Origin: Thaumasiovibrio sp047250365
Lineage (GTDB): Bacteria; Pseudomonadota; Gammaproteobacteria; Enterobacterales; Vibrionaceae
NCBI RefSeq assembly: GCF_047250365.1
Contig: NZ_JBLBVL010000004.1
Span: 212,975-276,974, forward strand
Reading direction: 5' to 3'
DNA length: 64,000 nt
Positions 7,911-16,565 of the stretch are shown one piece after another (positions within the stretch are counted from its first letter, which is position 1; each line of letters opens with the position of its first letter). Position numbers and translations under genes: made by a program. Under the pieces are notes generated by a model that was given only the letters and a program-made list of their open reading frames with translations, did no database searches and was not told the DNA's origin.

Positions 7911-8495
7911 CTATAAATGAGAATTTTCTATGTGCATAGGAAGAAGAGATTGTACGCTATTGACGATCATTGCTGGGTTCATGGTATGCGGCACCTTATC
8001 GAGGAGTTCGCCGTTTGGACCGATAATATAAAAGAAAGAGCTGTGATCAATAGCGTAATCAAGCGACGAAGTGCTCAGTTCTGCTTTACGGTACAGTACC
8101 CCATAATTTTCTGCGAGTTCTTTGGTGTGTTCTACAGTCGTTGAGGCACCAATAATCAAATCGTGAAAGTAGTGGGCATATTCAGCACTTTTTTCCGGTG
8201 TATCTCGCTCTGGATCGAGAGAGATAAACAGTGGCAGCAGATGTTGACGACTATCTGGCTCCATGCTGTTAAGGGCCGCGGCTAAAACGGCCAGTGAGGT
8301 AGGACAAACATCAGGGCAATGAGTAAAACCGAAATAGGCAATACGAAGCCGGGGATCATCGGTATTCTGTAGGGAAACAACTTGATTGTTAGACGTTGTT
8401 AACGACGGTAATGTACTTTTGCTTCCTTCAAGATACCAACGAAAGCCTAGCCCAGCACAAAGCGCGACAAATAGAATGAGTGTTTTTATTTTCAT
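7911..8495 (-). CDS. SCO1/SenC/PrrC family copper chaperone or thiol protein
   Basis: Membrane-anchored thioredoxin-fold protein, one N-terminal hydrophobic anchor (residues about 5-20). It carries the copper-binding CPDVC pair (C60, C64) and the distal histidine H151 in AIDHSS, all three ligands of the family. Known role: delivers Cu to the CuA site of cytochrome c oxidase or defends against copper/thiol stress. The start codon overlaps the stop of the upstream gene (ATGA). No oxidase genes are visible nearby. Confidence 0.9.
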   Translation of the reverse strand: MKIKTLILFVALCAGLGFRWYLEGSKSTLPSLTTSNNQVVSLQNTDDPRLRIAYFGFTHCPDVCPTSLAVLAAALNSMEPDSRQHLLPLFISLDPERDTPEKSAEYAHYFHDLIIGASTTVEHTKELAENYGVLYRKAELSTSSLDYAIDHSSFFYIIGPNGELLDKVPHTMNPAMIVNSVQSLLPMHIENSHL

Positions 8496-8920
8496 TGGCG
8501 AGCGACCTTAATTGCGATTTGTTGTTCCAAATTTCCATTAGGTGAGACTAATTGTCCGGCCCAGATCATCTCGTCGTGGGTACAAGCCGGAAACCAGAGC
8601 GAGGTTTGGAATGTGTTGCCAGAGAGCTTAGGGATAGAGACATTAAACTGCCCCATATCCATATTCAACCCAGTTAGTTTTATTTCTAACTGTTCGGCAT
8701 CGATATTTTGAGTGGTGTGGACGGTGATTACATTATTTTGTGCTGAGCTTTGATGCGCGAGAGTGATATGCATTTGTGCTGTCTTGCATTCCAGTTCGTC
8801 TAGATAACAATCAAACTGGCTCGGTGGAGCAGGCTGCAATTGTTGCTTAATATAAGGGGGTACATAGAAGCCGATGACAAATAAGCAGAGTACGGTAAGA
8901 GAAAAGCGGACATATTGCAT
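8492..8920 (-). CDS. Hypothetical membrane-anchored protein co-transcribed with the SCO1 gene
   Basis: About 142 residues from the ATG at 8920, which has GAGGTC just upstream; an upstream in-frame start at 8968 is less likely. One N-terminal membrane anchor is followed by a periplasmic domain with three cysteines: two close together (CYLDELEC) and one later (FPACTHDE). It overlaps the SCO1-like gene by four bases (ATGA), so the two are translated together. The pairing suggests a part in copper or oxidase biogenesis, but no family motif proves it. Confidence 0.65.
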   Translation of the reverse strand: MQYVRFSLTVLCLFVIGFYVPPYIKQQLQPAPPSQFDCYLDELECKTAQMHITLAHQSSAQNNVITVHTTQNIDAEQLEIKLTGLNMDMGQFNVSIPKLSGNTFQTSLWFPACTHDEMIWAGQLVSPNGNLEQQIAIKVARQ

Positions 8921-9019
8921 AAAAGACCTCAGTAAATAACAGCTCATCATGTTAACTATATGTAACATATCATGGTAGCTATAGAATTATATCTATTGAG
9001 ATCAAATTTTTACGGTTAC

Positions 9020-9046
9020 AAAAACGCCAATAAGATCATTGGCGCC
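9020..9046 (-). terminator. Rho-independent terminator of popT
   Basis: Stem CGCCAAT/ATTGGCG with a 6-base loop, followed on the minus strand by a run of five T. It lies just after the popT stop. Confidence 0.75.
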
Positions 9047-9056
9047 TAATGAAAAG

Positions 9057-9983
9057 TTAGTGGCTTTGCACTTTTTCTCCAAGCTTTTCCAACAATAGAA
9101 CAAGTAAAATTCCAGCGATACAGCATAGAATGGCACTGCCAAGCTGGCTTGGTTGAGCGATAACTTGCTCGTAGGTAAAAGGTGACAAATTTTGTTCGGT
9201 TAATGGTACTAATGCGCCACTAGAATCAGTACGCCAACTAGTCACTTCTTTCCAAGGCCATACTTTATTCAGTGTGCCGATCATTAAACCAATTAGGAAC
9301 ATCATCGTGAGGCTTTTAAAATGTTTCAGTAACCAGCCAAGTAGATGCGAAAATGACAGTAAGCCAAATATACAACCGATTGCAAATATCGAGAGTAAAC
9401 TAACATCAAATTGTTTCACGGCGGTGATCACTGGCGTATATAAGCCAAGTAACAATAAAATAAAGCTACCGGAAATGCCGGGAAGAATCATGGCACAGAT
9501 AGCAATAGAGCCGCCAATTAAGATGTTGATCGGTGTCGGCTCCAATTGAAGTGGGTGAGCGACGGTGATCAAGTAAGCAAAGCCAACGCCCGCAATAAGA
9601 CTAAGTATGTTAGGCACTGAACAATAAGCAACATGTTTTGCTAAGTGAACAACCGAAATAATGATAAGGCCAAAGAAAAATGACCACAATGGTATAGGGT
9701 GGTGTTCTAATAACCAAGAAATGAAGCGAGCAAGGGTCAGTATACTCGTAAGAATACCAGCAAACAGGGTAATCAAAAACGGTCCGTTAACGTGCAAAAA
9801 AGCCGCTTTTATTCCTTGCTGTCTAAGAACAGAAATTATTTCTGGAGTGATTCGACGTATGCTATCGAGTAATGTTGAGTAAATTCCCGTGATTAAGGCG
9901 ATAGTACCACCAGAAACACCGGGAACGACGTCGGCGGCGCCCATGGCCATGCCTTTGAGAAATAAAAAAAGTCGACTAAGCAT
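9057..9983 (-). CDS. popT: DUF368 polyprenyl-phosphate (C55-P) flippase PopT
   Basis: Polytopic inner-membrane protein of 308 residues with the two diagnostic DUF368 repeats: VVPGVSGGTIALITGIY near the N-terminus and LPGISGSFILLLLGLY in the middle. DUF368 proteins, including one from V. cholerae, have been reported to recycle undecaprenyl phosphate to the cytoplasmic face for wall and surface polysaccharide synthesis; I rely on memory for this. A terminator follows. The gene appears monocistronic. Confidence 0.85.
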   Translation of the reverse strand: MLSRLFLFLKGMAMGAADVVPGVSGGTIALITGIYSTLLDSIRRITPEIISVLRQQGIKAAFLHVNGPFLITLFAGILTSILTLARFISWLLEHHPIPLWSFFFGLIIISVVHLAKHVAYCSVPNILSLIAGVGFAYLITVAHPLQLEPTPINILIGGSIAICAMILPGISGSFILLLLGLYTPVITAVKQFDVSLLSIFAIGCIFGLLSFSHLLGWLLKHFKSLTMMFLIGLMIGTLNKVWPWKEVTSWRTDSSGALVPLTEQNLSPFTYEQVIAQPSQLGSAILCCIAGILLVLLLEKLGEKVQSH

Positions 9984-10045
9984 AATGAAATCAGTTTATC
10001 TAAAAGGCTATTATACCTATTTATTTGGTTCAAAAAAGAACTCAG

Positions 10046-10975
10046 TTACTTGAAATCACTACTTGTTGCAATGATAACATTATCACAATTGCCAAGTTGA
10101 GATGATAGTGATTGTGAGCGGGTTAGCACGCAGCAACGTACGCCTTCGTGTGATAGTACTTTAGCCTCAATCATGAGCTGATGTTCAGGAAGTCGCTTTT
10201 TATCTGCATCACGTCGACATAGTGTTACAAAATCGGATTCACTGCTGTAAAGAACACATTCGGCCTGCTGCATTAACCGTATAGCTTGTAAGGTCAGTTG
10301 CTCTGTTTCTTTGCCATGTTGAATGAGATAGATTGCGCCAGCAGGTTGTTCTGGTTCTTTGAGCAGGTCGTTGAATACGCCTTCTAGTTCACTGTCCGTG
10401 AGCGCTTTTTCGGTTGCCGGATGGCGGAAAAATCGTTCCCAGAATTTACGTCGCTGATCTACAGTAGGGAGAACGTTTTTTATATGCTCTCTTTGTTGGC
10501 CGGCAAAATGAGCAAGTTGGCCAAGATTATGCGCAATAACCCCCTCGATAGTCTCGCGTAAATGGCGAATCAACACGGGAGATGCGCCGCCACTACTAAT
10601 CGCAATCTGAATCGGTGAGCGATCGATAATCGATGGGGTAATAAAGTCGCAATGCGCGGGGTCATCAACGACATTGGCTAAAATTTTAAGATTTTGACAG
10701 TCGTAATAGGCGGTTTTATTTAAAGCGCTATCATTGGTTGTAATCCAAGCTTGCGAAAAACCAATAAGATACTTCTTTTGGTAGTCGTCGCAAATGTAAG
10801 TGAGTTTTTGTTGCAGGTGTAAATCAGCAAGGTAAGGGTGCAAATGAGGACTAACCAGAGTAACGCTGGCATTGGCAGCAAGCAGTAAGTCGACTTTACG
10901 GCATGCGACTTCGCCACCGCCGATGACGATAACTGGACGATGAGTTAAATTGACGAAAATTGGCAGAAAATCCAT
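10046..10975 (-). CDS. Siroheme synthase-like precorrin-2 dehydrogenase/ferrochelatase with a vestigial methyltransferase end
   Basis: The N-terminal Rossmann domain (VIVIGGGEVACRKVDLLL, residues about 15-32) and the central domain (SSGGASPVLIRHLRETIE) match the bifunctional dehydrogenase/ferrochelatase part of CysG, which oxidises precorrin-2 and inserts iron to give siroheme. Residues about 215-300 still align in outline with the start of the uroporphyrinogen methyltransferase domain (TLQAIRLMQQAECVLY, then RRDAD), but the GxGPGD SAM-binding motif is lost and the domain stops early. At 309 residues it is much shorter than full CysG (about 460). The methylation step must come from another gene. 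Confidence 0.8.
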   Translation of the reverse strand: MDFLPIFVNLTHRPVIVIGGGEVACRKVDLLLAANASVTLVSPHLHPYLADLHLQQKLTYICDDYQKKYLIGFSQAWITTNDSALNKTAYYDCQNLKILANVVDDPAHCDFITPSIIDRSPIQIAISSGGASPVLIRHLRETIEGVIAHNLGQLAHFAGQQREHIKNVLPTVDQRRKFWERFFRHPATEKALTDSELEGVFNDLLKEPEQPAGAIYLIQHGKETEQLTLQAIRLMQQAECVLYSSESDFVTLCRRDADKKRLPEHQLMIEAKVLSHEGVRCCVLTRSQSLSSQLGNCDNVIIATSSDFK

Positions 10976-11055
10976 ATTCTTTCCTTACTGGTGTTTCGCA
11001 TTGTTGCTAATCCATAAATTTATTCGTTAGAGGGAATCACTCCCTTTAACGATGA

Positions 11056-11910
11056 CTATCGTAGCAACAGCATAGAGACGGCAGAGCTGTTAATTAGCTT
11101 GGTTGTGGTTGACCCGATTAAAAGCTGGCGTATTCGAGAGTGGCCATAGGCACCCATGATTAAAAGATCGATACCTTCTGACTCAATATGCTGTGTCAGT
11201 AATGCATCGACATCTCCTTGGGCAATTCGCGCAACCGTTGTCACGCCGCTTTCTTTTAATAGCGCGACGGCTGCATTGAATTCCGGCGTTGCCCCTGAGT
11301 TGGACACCATCACAATATGACATTCGAGCGATTGCAATACGTTGGTCGCTAGTAGTGTTGTAAGTGCTTGTTGCATGGTCTTACTGCCATCAAATGCAAT
11401 CATTGCTTTTTGTGGTGTGACAAAGTTTGGCAATGCAACCAAAACAGGGTGATGATGACTCTCTCTGATAATGGCTTCGATGTTAGCCCCAATATGACGC
11501 CCAGGGTGACGTTCGATGTCATTGCCTTCACGACCAACGATGAGTAGACCAGTATCTCGATCTAATTCTTCAAGAGTTTCAATCAGCTCTCCATGGCGCT
11601 GGCGTAGCTCAATAGGGACTCTACAGTGACCAATTAAGCGTCTCTCGGCCTGTTGCAATATATCTTTTCCGCGCTGCAGGGCTTGCTTGCTGTTTTTTTC
11701 GTCACGCTCAGTCAACTCTTCCAGCAGTGTCTCTCTGCTGCCAAGGCCTATCGTCCCAGAAAGGTTAGGCGTCGTTGTATCGCTTCCTTTATCTAGTACA
11801 TGAAGAAAGGTTAGCGGCAGTTGAATATATTGACTTGCCCATAATGCAGCGTCAGATACAGCAGTAGATGATGCAGAGCCATCTATGCACGCGATTATTT
11901 TTTTAGACAT
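11056..11910 (-). CDS. Tandem universal stress protein (UspA family, two domains)
   Basis: Two Usp domains in 284 residues. The second ends with MGAYGHSRIRQLLIGSTT, which fits the ATP-binding G-2x-G-9x-G(S/T) signature; the first carries a divergent version (VGREGNDIERHPGRHIG). Cytosolic, likely nucleotide-binding stress factor. It begins 12 bases after the SulP transporter gene on the same strand, so the two form an operon and the Usp protein may modulate the transporter or respond to the same stress. Confidence 0.88.
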   Translation of the reverse strand: MSKKIIACIDGSASSTAVSDAALWASQYIQLPLTFLHVLDKGSDTTTPNLSGTIGLGSRETLLEELTERDEKNSKQALQRGKDILQQAERRLIGHCRVPIELRQRHGELIETLEELDRDTGLLIVGREGNDIERHPGRHIGANIEAIIRESHHHPVLVALPNFVTPQKAMIAFDGSKTMQQALTTLLATNVLQSLECHIVMVSNSGATPEFNAAVALLKESGVTTVARIAQGDVDALLTQHIESEGIDLLIMGAYGHSRIRQLLIGSTTTKLINSSAVSMLLLR

Positions 11911-11922
11911 ACGCTTCCCTGT

Positions 11923-13404
11923 TTAATGGCTGCCAAAGAGTTTTTCAATCTCTTCAGGTTTATCATGGATACCAAAGCGATCAACAATTGTTGCACTGGC
12001 CTCATTCATTCCGATTAACTCGACATCGGTACCTTCTCGACGGAACTTTACAACGACTTTATCTAATGCAGTCACAGATGTAATATCCCAGAAATGGGCA
12101 GCACTAAGGTCAATAATCACTTTGTCGACGGCATCCTTGAAGTCGAAATATTGTGTGAATTTAGCCGAAGATGCAAAAAACACTTGGCCTTTTACTGTAT
12201 AGGTGACTTGCGAATTATCCGTGGTTGTCTCTCTGGTAATCAGCATAAAGCGACCCACTTTGTTAGCAAAGAACAACGACGCAAGCAATACACCAGCAAA
12301 CACACCATATGCCAAGTTATGGGTTAAAACAACCACTACCACCGTAACGATCATGACGGAGCTGCTAGATTTCGGGTTGGTTTTTAATTTTAACACCGAG
12401 TCCCAAGAGAAGGTGCCGATAGAGACCATTATCATCACAGCAACGAGAGCAGCCATTGGGATTTCGGCAACAAAGCCACTGAAAAAGACCACAAGGATTA
12501 ATAGAAGTACACCGGCTAATAGCGATGACAGGCGTCCACGGCCGCCTGATTTTACATTAATTACCGACTGACCAATCATTGCACAGCCTGCCATACCTCC
12601 AATTAAGCCAGAAAAGATATTTGCGAGGCCTTGTCCTTTACATTCGCGGTTTTTATTGCTGGTGGTGTCGGTTAGATCATCGACAATCGTCGCTGTCATC
12701 ATTGACTCTAGCAAACCAACAACAGCAAGTGCGGCAGAGTAAGGAAAGATAATTTGTAAGGTTTCAAACGTTAATGGGACATCTGGCCACAAAAATACCG
12801 GGAGAGTGTCAGGCAGCTCACCCATATCCCCAACGGTACGAATATCTAAATCGAATATCATGTAAATTGCGGTCATAACAACAATGCATACCAATGGTGA
12901 TGGAATTGTTTTGTTAATGTATGGGAACAGATAAATGATACCAAGCCCAGCAAGAGTCATCGCATAAACGTGCCAGGTCACATTAGTTAGTTCCGGTAAC
13001 TGGGCCATGAAAATTAGAATAGCGAGCGCGTTAACAAAGCCTGTAACGACAGAGCTGGAAACAAAGCGCATAAGATCGCCAAGCCGGAAATAACCAGCTG
13101 CAATTTGTAAAAAACCGGTGAGTACAGACGCTGCTAGTAGATACTGAAGACCGTAATCTTTTACCAGTGTTACCATGAGCAGTGCCATTGCTCCGGTTGC
13201 AGCAGATATCATTCCTGGACGTCCACCAGCAAATGACGTGATAACCGCGATACAGAAAGAAGCGTAGAGTCCTACTTTTGGATCAACACCAGCAATCACC
13301 GAAAAAGCAATCGCTTCTGGGATTAGGGCGAGCGCGACAACGATACCAGAGAGAATATCCCCCCTAATGTTTCCTAACCATTCTTGTCGTTTAAAGAGTT
13401 GCAT
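11923..13404 (-). CDS. SulP family anion transporter with STAS domain
   Basis: Inner-membrane transporter of about 493 residues. The transmembrane core begins with the SulP signature (DILSGIVVALALIPEAIAF) and has about ten or more spans. A cytoplasmic STAS domain occupies the last 100 residues (VIIDLSAAHFWDITSVTALDKVV). SulP members carry sulfate, bicarbonate or related anions, and the substrate cannot be told here. I start at the ATG at 13404 (MQLFKRQEW), with GGGA six bases before; in-frame alternatives lie at 13416 (ATG) and 13428 (TTG). Followed by the Usp gene. A CRP-like site lies about 60 bases upstream. Confidence 0.88.
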   Translation of the reverse strand: MQLFKRQEWLGNIRGDILSGIVVALALIPEAIAFSVIAGVDPKVGLYASFCIAVITSFAGGRPGMISAATGAMALLMVTLVKDYGLQYLLAASVLTGFLQIAAGYFRLGDLMRFVSSSVVTGFVNALAILIFMAQLPELTNVTWHVYAMTLAGLGIIYLFPYINKTIPSPLVCIVVMTAIYMIFDLDIRTVGDMGELPDTLPVFLWPDVPLTFETLQIIFPYSAALAVVGLLESMMTATIVDDLTDTTSNKNRECKGQGLANIFSGLIGGMAGCAMIGQSVINVKSGGRGRLSSLLAGVLLLILVVFFSGFVAEIPMAALVAVMIMVSIGTFSWDSVLKLKTNPKSSSSVMIVTVVVVVLTHNLAYGVFAGVLLASLFFANKVGRFMLITRETTTDNSQVTYTVKGQVFFASSAKFTQYFDFKDAVDKVIIDLSAAHFWDITSVTALDKVVVKFRREGTDVELIGMNEASATIVDRFGIHDKPEEIEKLFGSH

Positions 13405-13460
13405 GCAAATTCCCATGTAGAAAATCAATCAATAAATTGAGGCGTTAGTAATGAATAGAT

Positions 13461-13476
13461 TGTGATCAAGCTCACT
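13461..13476 (-). promoter_or_regulatory. CRP-like site upstream of the sulP-usp operon
   Basis: TGTGATCAAGCTCACT matches TGTGA-N6-TCACA with one mismatch in the last position. It lies 57 bases ahead of the SulP start, suiting activation of that operon. Recognised by eye only. Confidence 0.45.
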
Positions 13477-13647
13477 GATCATACGGGCAGGGATTGCAGC
13501 ACATATCAAACATTATTGCAACAACTCAGTAGCGTATGTTTTACGCTATGTCTTAAGGTAATTGAATGGCAGTCTTACTGATGTGACGTAGTGGAACATG
13601 GTATTTAGGTACACTGTGCACACCTCCATTATGCAGTAGGATGAAAC

Positions 13648-13854
13648 ATGAAATTCATTCAAATCACCCATCGCCAACGTCAACGCCTATTAGATTATGA
13701 ACAGGCTGAAAGTGCACCGGACATGCGTATACCTATCCCTGCAGATGGATATGCTTACCCGAGTGATTTTTGTTACCTTGAAGAGGACTATTACGTCATT
13801 GATCATTCAGCATATGAGTTTGCGCAGCGTCGAAAATTCAAGTGGGAAGAGTAA
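13648..13854 (+). CDS. Small conserved hypothetical protein, 68 aa
   Basis: Soluble, acidic, Tyr-rich small protein (PADGYAYPSDFCYLEEDYY). A ribosome-binding site (TAGGATG) precedes the ATG and a perfect stem-loop follows the stop, giving a complete monocistronic unit. No motif or named family recognised. Confidence 0.6.
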   Translation: MKFIQITHRQRQRLLDYEQAESAPDMRIPIPADGYAYPSDFCYLEEDYYVIDHSAYEFAQRRKFKWEE

Positions 13855-13857
13855 AGG

Positions 13858-13881
13858 AGGTCTCATTATACAATGAGACCT
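13858..13881. terminator. Stem-loop between convergent genes
   Basis: Perfect 10-bp stem AGGTCTCATT/AATGAGACCT with a 4-base loop between the 68-aa gene and yceI. It can fold in both directions; T-rich tails are weak. Confidence 0.6.
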
Positions 13882-13898
13882 TATTCCGTAGCGTGTCC

Positions 13899-14462
13899 TT
13901 ATTGCTTAATCCCTTCAATATGAAGCTCAAGCAATACATAACTAGAGTCTCCCATTACTGGGATATCAAAATCTGCTAGCTCAAGGCGCGTTGAGCCATT
14001 AAACCCGGCCCGATACCCTCCCCATGGGTCTTGCCCTTCACCGATTAAGATGGCATCGATAGTGATGGGCTTGGTTTTTCCATGCAATGTCAGTTCGCCA
14101 TCAATGGTAAAGTCGTTTTCATTTAGTTCAGAAATGGCGGTACTACGAAACGTCGCAGTTTCATATTTGGAACTATTAATGAAATCACCGCTACGGATAT
14201 GCTTATCACGTTCTGCATGATTTGAATCTAAGCTCGTTGTATTTACCGTGACCTCAACACTTGAAGCGGTAAAGTCATTGGGTAGATAGTTAAATGTGCC
14301 ACTGAAATCGTTAAAACGGCCTTTGATAAAGCTGTAACCGAGATGACTGACCTGAAAACTGATAGACGCATGCGCGCCATTGGTATCTATAACATATTCG
14401 TCTGCTAGAGCGGGTAAAGTAAGAAGGCTTATACCGAGTATTGCGCTCGCTTTAGTTATCAT
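13899..14462 (-). CDS. yceI: YceI family periplasmic lipid-binding-like protein
   Basis: 187 residues: a signal peptide (cleavage after LPALA) and a single lipocalin-like YceI domain (HASISFQVSHLGYSFIKGRF, then LTLHGKTKPI). Family members bind isoprenoid or amphiphilic molecules in the periplasm. The start overlaps the end of the cytochrome b561 gene by four bases, the usual yceJ-yceI arrangement. Confidence 0.92.
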   Translation of the reverse strand: MITKASAILGISLLTLPALADEYVIDTNGAHASISFQVSHLGYSFIKGRFNDFSGTFNYLPNDFTASSVEVTVNTTSLDSNHAERDKHIRSGDFINSSKYETATFRSTAISELNENDFTIDGELTLHGKTKPITIDAILIGEGQDPWGGYRAGFNGSTRLELADFDIPVMGDSSYVLLELHIEGIKQ

Positions 14463-14992
14463 TTTTTTACTCCTAACATTTTTATAAGGGTGTCATCTTT
14501 ATCAATTAAGTGGTGCTTAAGAGCGGCTAGTGCGTGTAAAGCGACGAGAAGGATCATCGACCACGCGGTGTAATAATGAATAAGGCCAGCGATATCTGCT
14601 TGTTGAGCAAATAGCGAACCAATTCCGGGTACCTCAAACCAATTGAAAACGCTGATTGGGCGGCCATCAGCGGTTGATATTAAGTATCCGGAGATAAATA
14701 AAGTAAATAACAATAGATAAAGTAAGTGATGGACAAACTTGGCAGCAAAGACGACCAAACGGCTTCCTTGCATGGGAGGCGCTAAGTGGGTGAGCCGCCA
14801 AATTAAACGAAGGGCGGTAACTGCAGCGACTATGATGCCGATAGATTTATGCCAGTGTGGAGCGGTGCGATACCAACTGCTGTAGTAGTTGAGTTCAACC
14901 ATCCATAGTCCTAGTGCGAACAATCCGATGACCAATAATGCAGATACCCAGTGGATCAAAATAGTTGTAAAGTCATAGCGCTTGGGTGCCAC
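14459..14992 (-). CDS. yceJ: Cytochrome b561 (YceJ-like) membrane protein
   Basis: Four-helix di-heme membrane cytochrome of 177 residues. Histidines expected to ligate heme are seen in TTILIHWVSALL, PHWHKSIG, FVHHLLYLLLF and LVALHALAALKHHLI. Known role: superoxide or quinol-linked electron transfer in the inner membrane. Four-base overlap with the downstream yceI indicates coupled translation. Confidence 0.9.
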   Translation of the reverse strand: MAPKRYDFTTILIHWVSALLVIGLFALGLWMVELNYYSSWYRTAPHWHKSIGIIVAAVTALRLIWRLTHLAPPMQGSRLVVFAAKFVHHLLYLLLFTLFISGYLISTADGRPISVFNWFEVPGIGSLFAQQADIAGLIHYYTAWSMILLVALHALAALKHHLIDKDDTLIKMLGVKK

Positions 14993-15126
14993 GTTATCTC
15001 CGAATGCTTAAATAAACTAACGCTTAGTTTACATCTTCATCACCTAATTTAACACTAAAGAATTAAAATAAGATGTTCAATTAAATTGTTGAGACTGAAC
15101 AATTGGCTGACTTACCAGTGGGAAGG

Positions 15127-15157
15127 TTGTGGGTTAAGAGCATCATCTCAACCCACT
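15127..15157. other. Stem-loop downstream of pmbA
   Basis: Arms GTGGGTT/AACCCAC with an inner GAG/CTC pairing. It lies about 65 bases past the pmbA stop in a region without a gene. No T-tract, so its role as terminator is uncertain. Confidence 0.35.
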
Positions 15158-15221
15158 GTGAGGGAAAGGGATTATGTGAAAGAGGCGATTATGCCTTATT
15201 GTTGCGCATCATGACTATTGG

Positions 15222-16565
15222 CTAGCTACCCGCGACATTGAGTGAAGAAAAACGAATGTCTGGACTATAAAAACTGCCGCCATCAGCACGATGTTGATCG
15301 ATGCCTATAGCGTCAATCTCCTTCAACATCTGATAGAAGTTTCCAGCAATGGTAATCCCCTTAATCGGCTGCATGAGGTCTCCGTCTTGGTATAGAAATC
15401 CAGCGCAACCAAACGAGAAGTCGCCACTAATGGCATCAGCGCCTGAATGGACACCTTGCAAGTCCACGATGTAAAGATAGCGCCCACTTTGTAATTCAGA
15501 TACTGATTGGTGACCCGCAGAAATAACAGTGTGTCGACTGCCTACACTCAAGCGACTTTTTGGTCCTCTAGCACCATTACCTGTCGACTCGACACCAAAG
15601 TGTTTTGCCGTACGGGTGTTATGCAGTAAGGATTGAAGCTCGCCATCAACAATCAGTGGGGTTGTTTGTGCACGAAGCCCTTCACCATCAAAGGCTTTAA
15701 TTGCGAGCCCTTGCTCGATACTGTCAACATCCGATAATGAGAGCAGCGTGGATGCAGTGTGTTGCCCCACCTTGTTTCGCCAAGGGTTTGTCTCTTTACG
15801 CGCCGCTTCACCTGAAAAGCAGAGTGAAAATGCGGAAAAGACTTCAGCAAGGCAGTTAGTGTCAAAAACAACCGAATATTTACTGGTCGTTAGTGGCTTG
15901 CCTTCTAACAATGCATTGGCTTGTTCGATGGCATCTGCGGCGCAAGTTTGCGGATGCAAATCTGAAAATTGACGTCCTGTCATCGACTTTAGCGACATCG
16001 CTTTATCTGTATTATTTTCAACTAACGCTGACGTATAGCAAGAGAAAGTGCGTGCTTGGTGATGACATAGTGCACCAAGAGAATTGGCATAGATGATATT
16101 GGACTCATCATTGGTATATCCATTATATGGTGACTTTCCGTTCGCTTCTCTGACTGCGGATTCCAGCGAGAGGGCTAAGTCAATTTTCTCTGCTTCGGTG
16201 CTATTATCGGCAAGGAAAATTTCCGAATTTGGTGTGGTGATTTTGTCTGTTGCGACCAACGTTTCACCTAGCGCTTCTTCGGTATAGGGCATGCTCTCAA
16301 GTGCCATGTCAACCATTTGTTGAATGCTATCAGGTGATAACGATTCAGTATAACTCGTCGCGACTTTGCCATTTTTAAGTAGCCGTACACCAAGAGCGCT
16401 GGATGAGGTCACTTTATATTCGCTGAGTGCGCCATTTTCAGCTTTGAGTGAAAATTGCTTACGCTGATTAATAATGACATCGGCATCGCACTGTGCATTT
16501 GCAGCAGCTTGCAATGTTGAATCAATGGCAGATGCTAATTGTGGAGAAAGTGGAATTTTACTCAT
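15222..16565 (-). CDS. pmbA: PmbA/TldE-like subunit of the TldD-TldE protease
   Basis: 447-residue member of the PmbA/TldD family (U62). It shows the characteristic C-terminal stretch (SGDFSFGCAGFLYQDGDL, then ITIAGNFYQML) but no HExxxH site, as expected for the non-catalytic TldE partner. In E. coli the TldD/TldE heterodimer degrades unfolded peptides and matures microcin B17, and it processes CcdA. The start overlaps the stop of the tldD-like gene (ATGA), so the two are made in equal amounts. Third gene of a CobW-TldD-PmbA operon. Confidence 0.88.
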   Translation of the reverse strand: MSKIPLSPQLASAIDSTLQAAANAQCDADVIINQRKQFSLKAENGALSEYKVTSSSALGVRLLKNGKVATSYTESLSPDSIQQMVDMALESMPYTEEALGETLVATDKITTPNSEIFLADNSTEAEKIDLALSLESAVREANGKSPYNGYTNDESNIIYANSLGALCHHQARTFSCYTSALVENNTDKAMSLKSMTGRQFSDLHPQTCAADAIEQANALLEGKPLTTSKYSVVFDTNCLAEVFSAFSLCFSGEAARKETNPWRNKVGQHTASTLLSLSDVDSIEQGLAIKAFDGEGLRAQTTPLIVDGELQSLLHNTRTAKHFGVESTGNGARGPKSRLSVGSRHTVISAGHQSVSELQSGRYLYIVDLQGVHSGADAISGDFSFGCAGFLYQDGDLMQPIKGITIAGNFYQMLKEIDAIGIDQHRADGGSFYSPDIRFSSLNVAGS

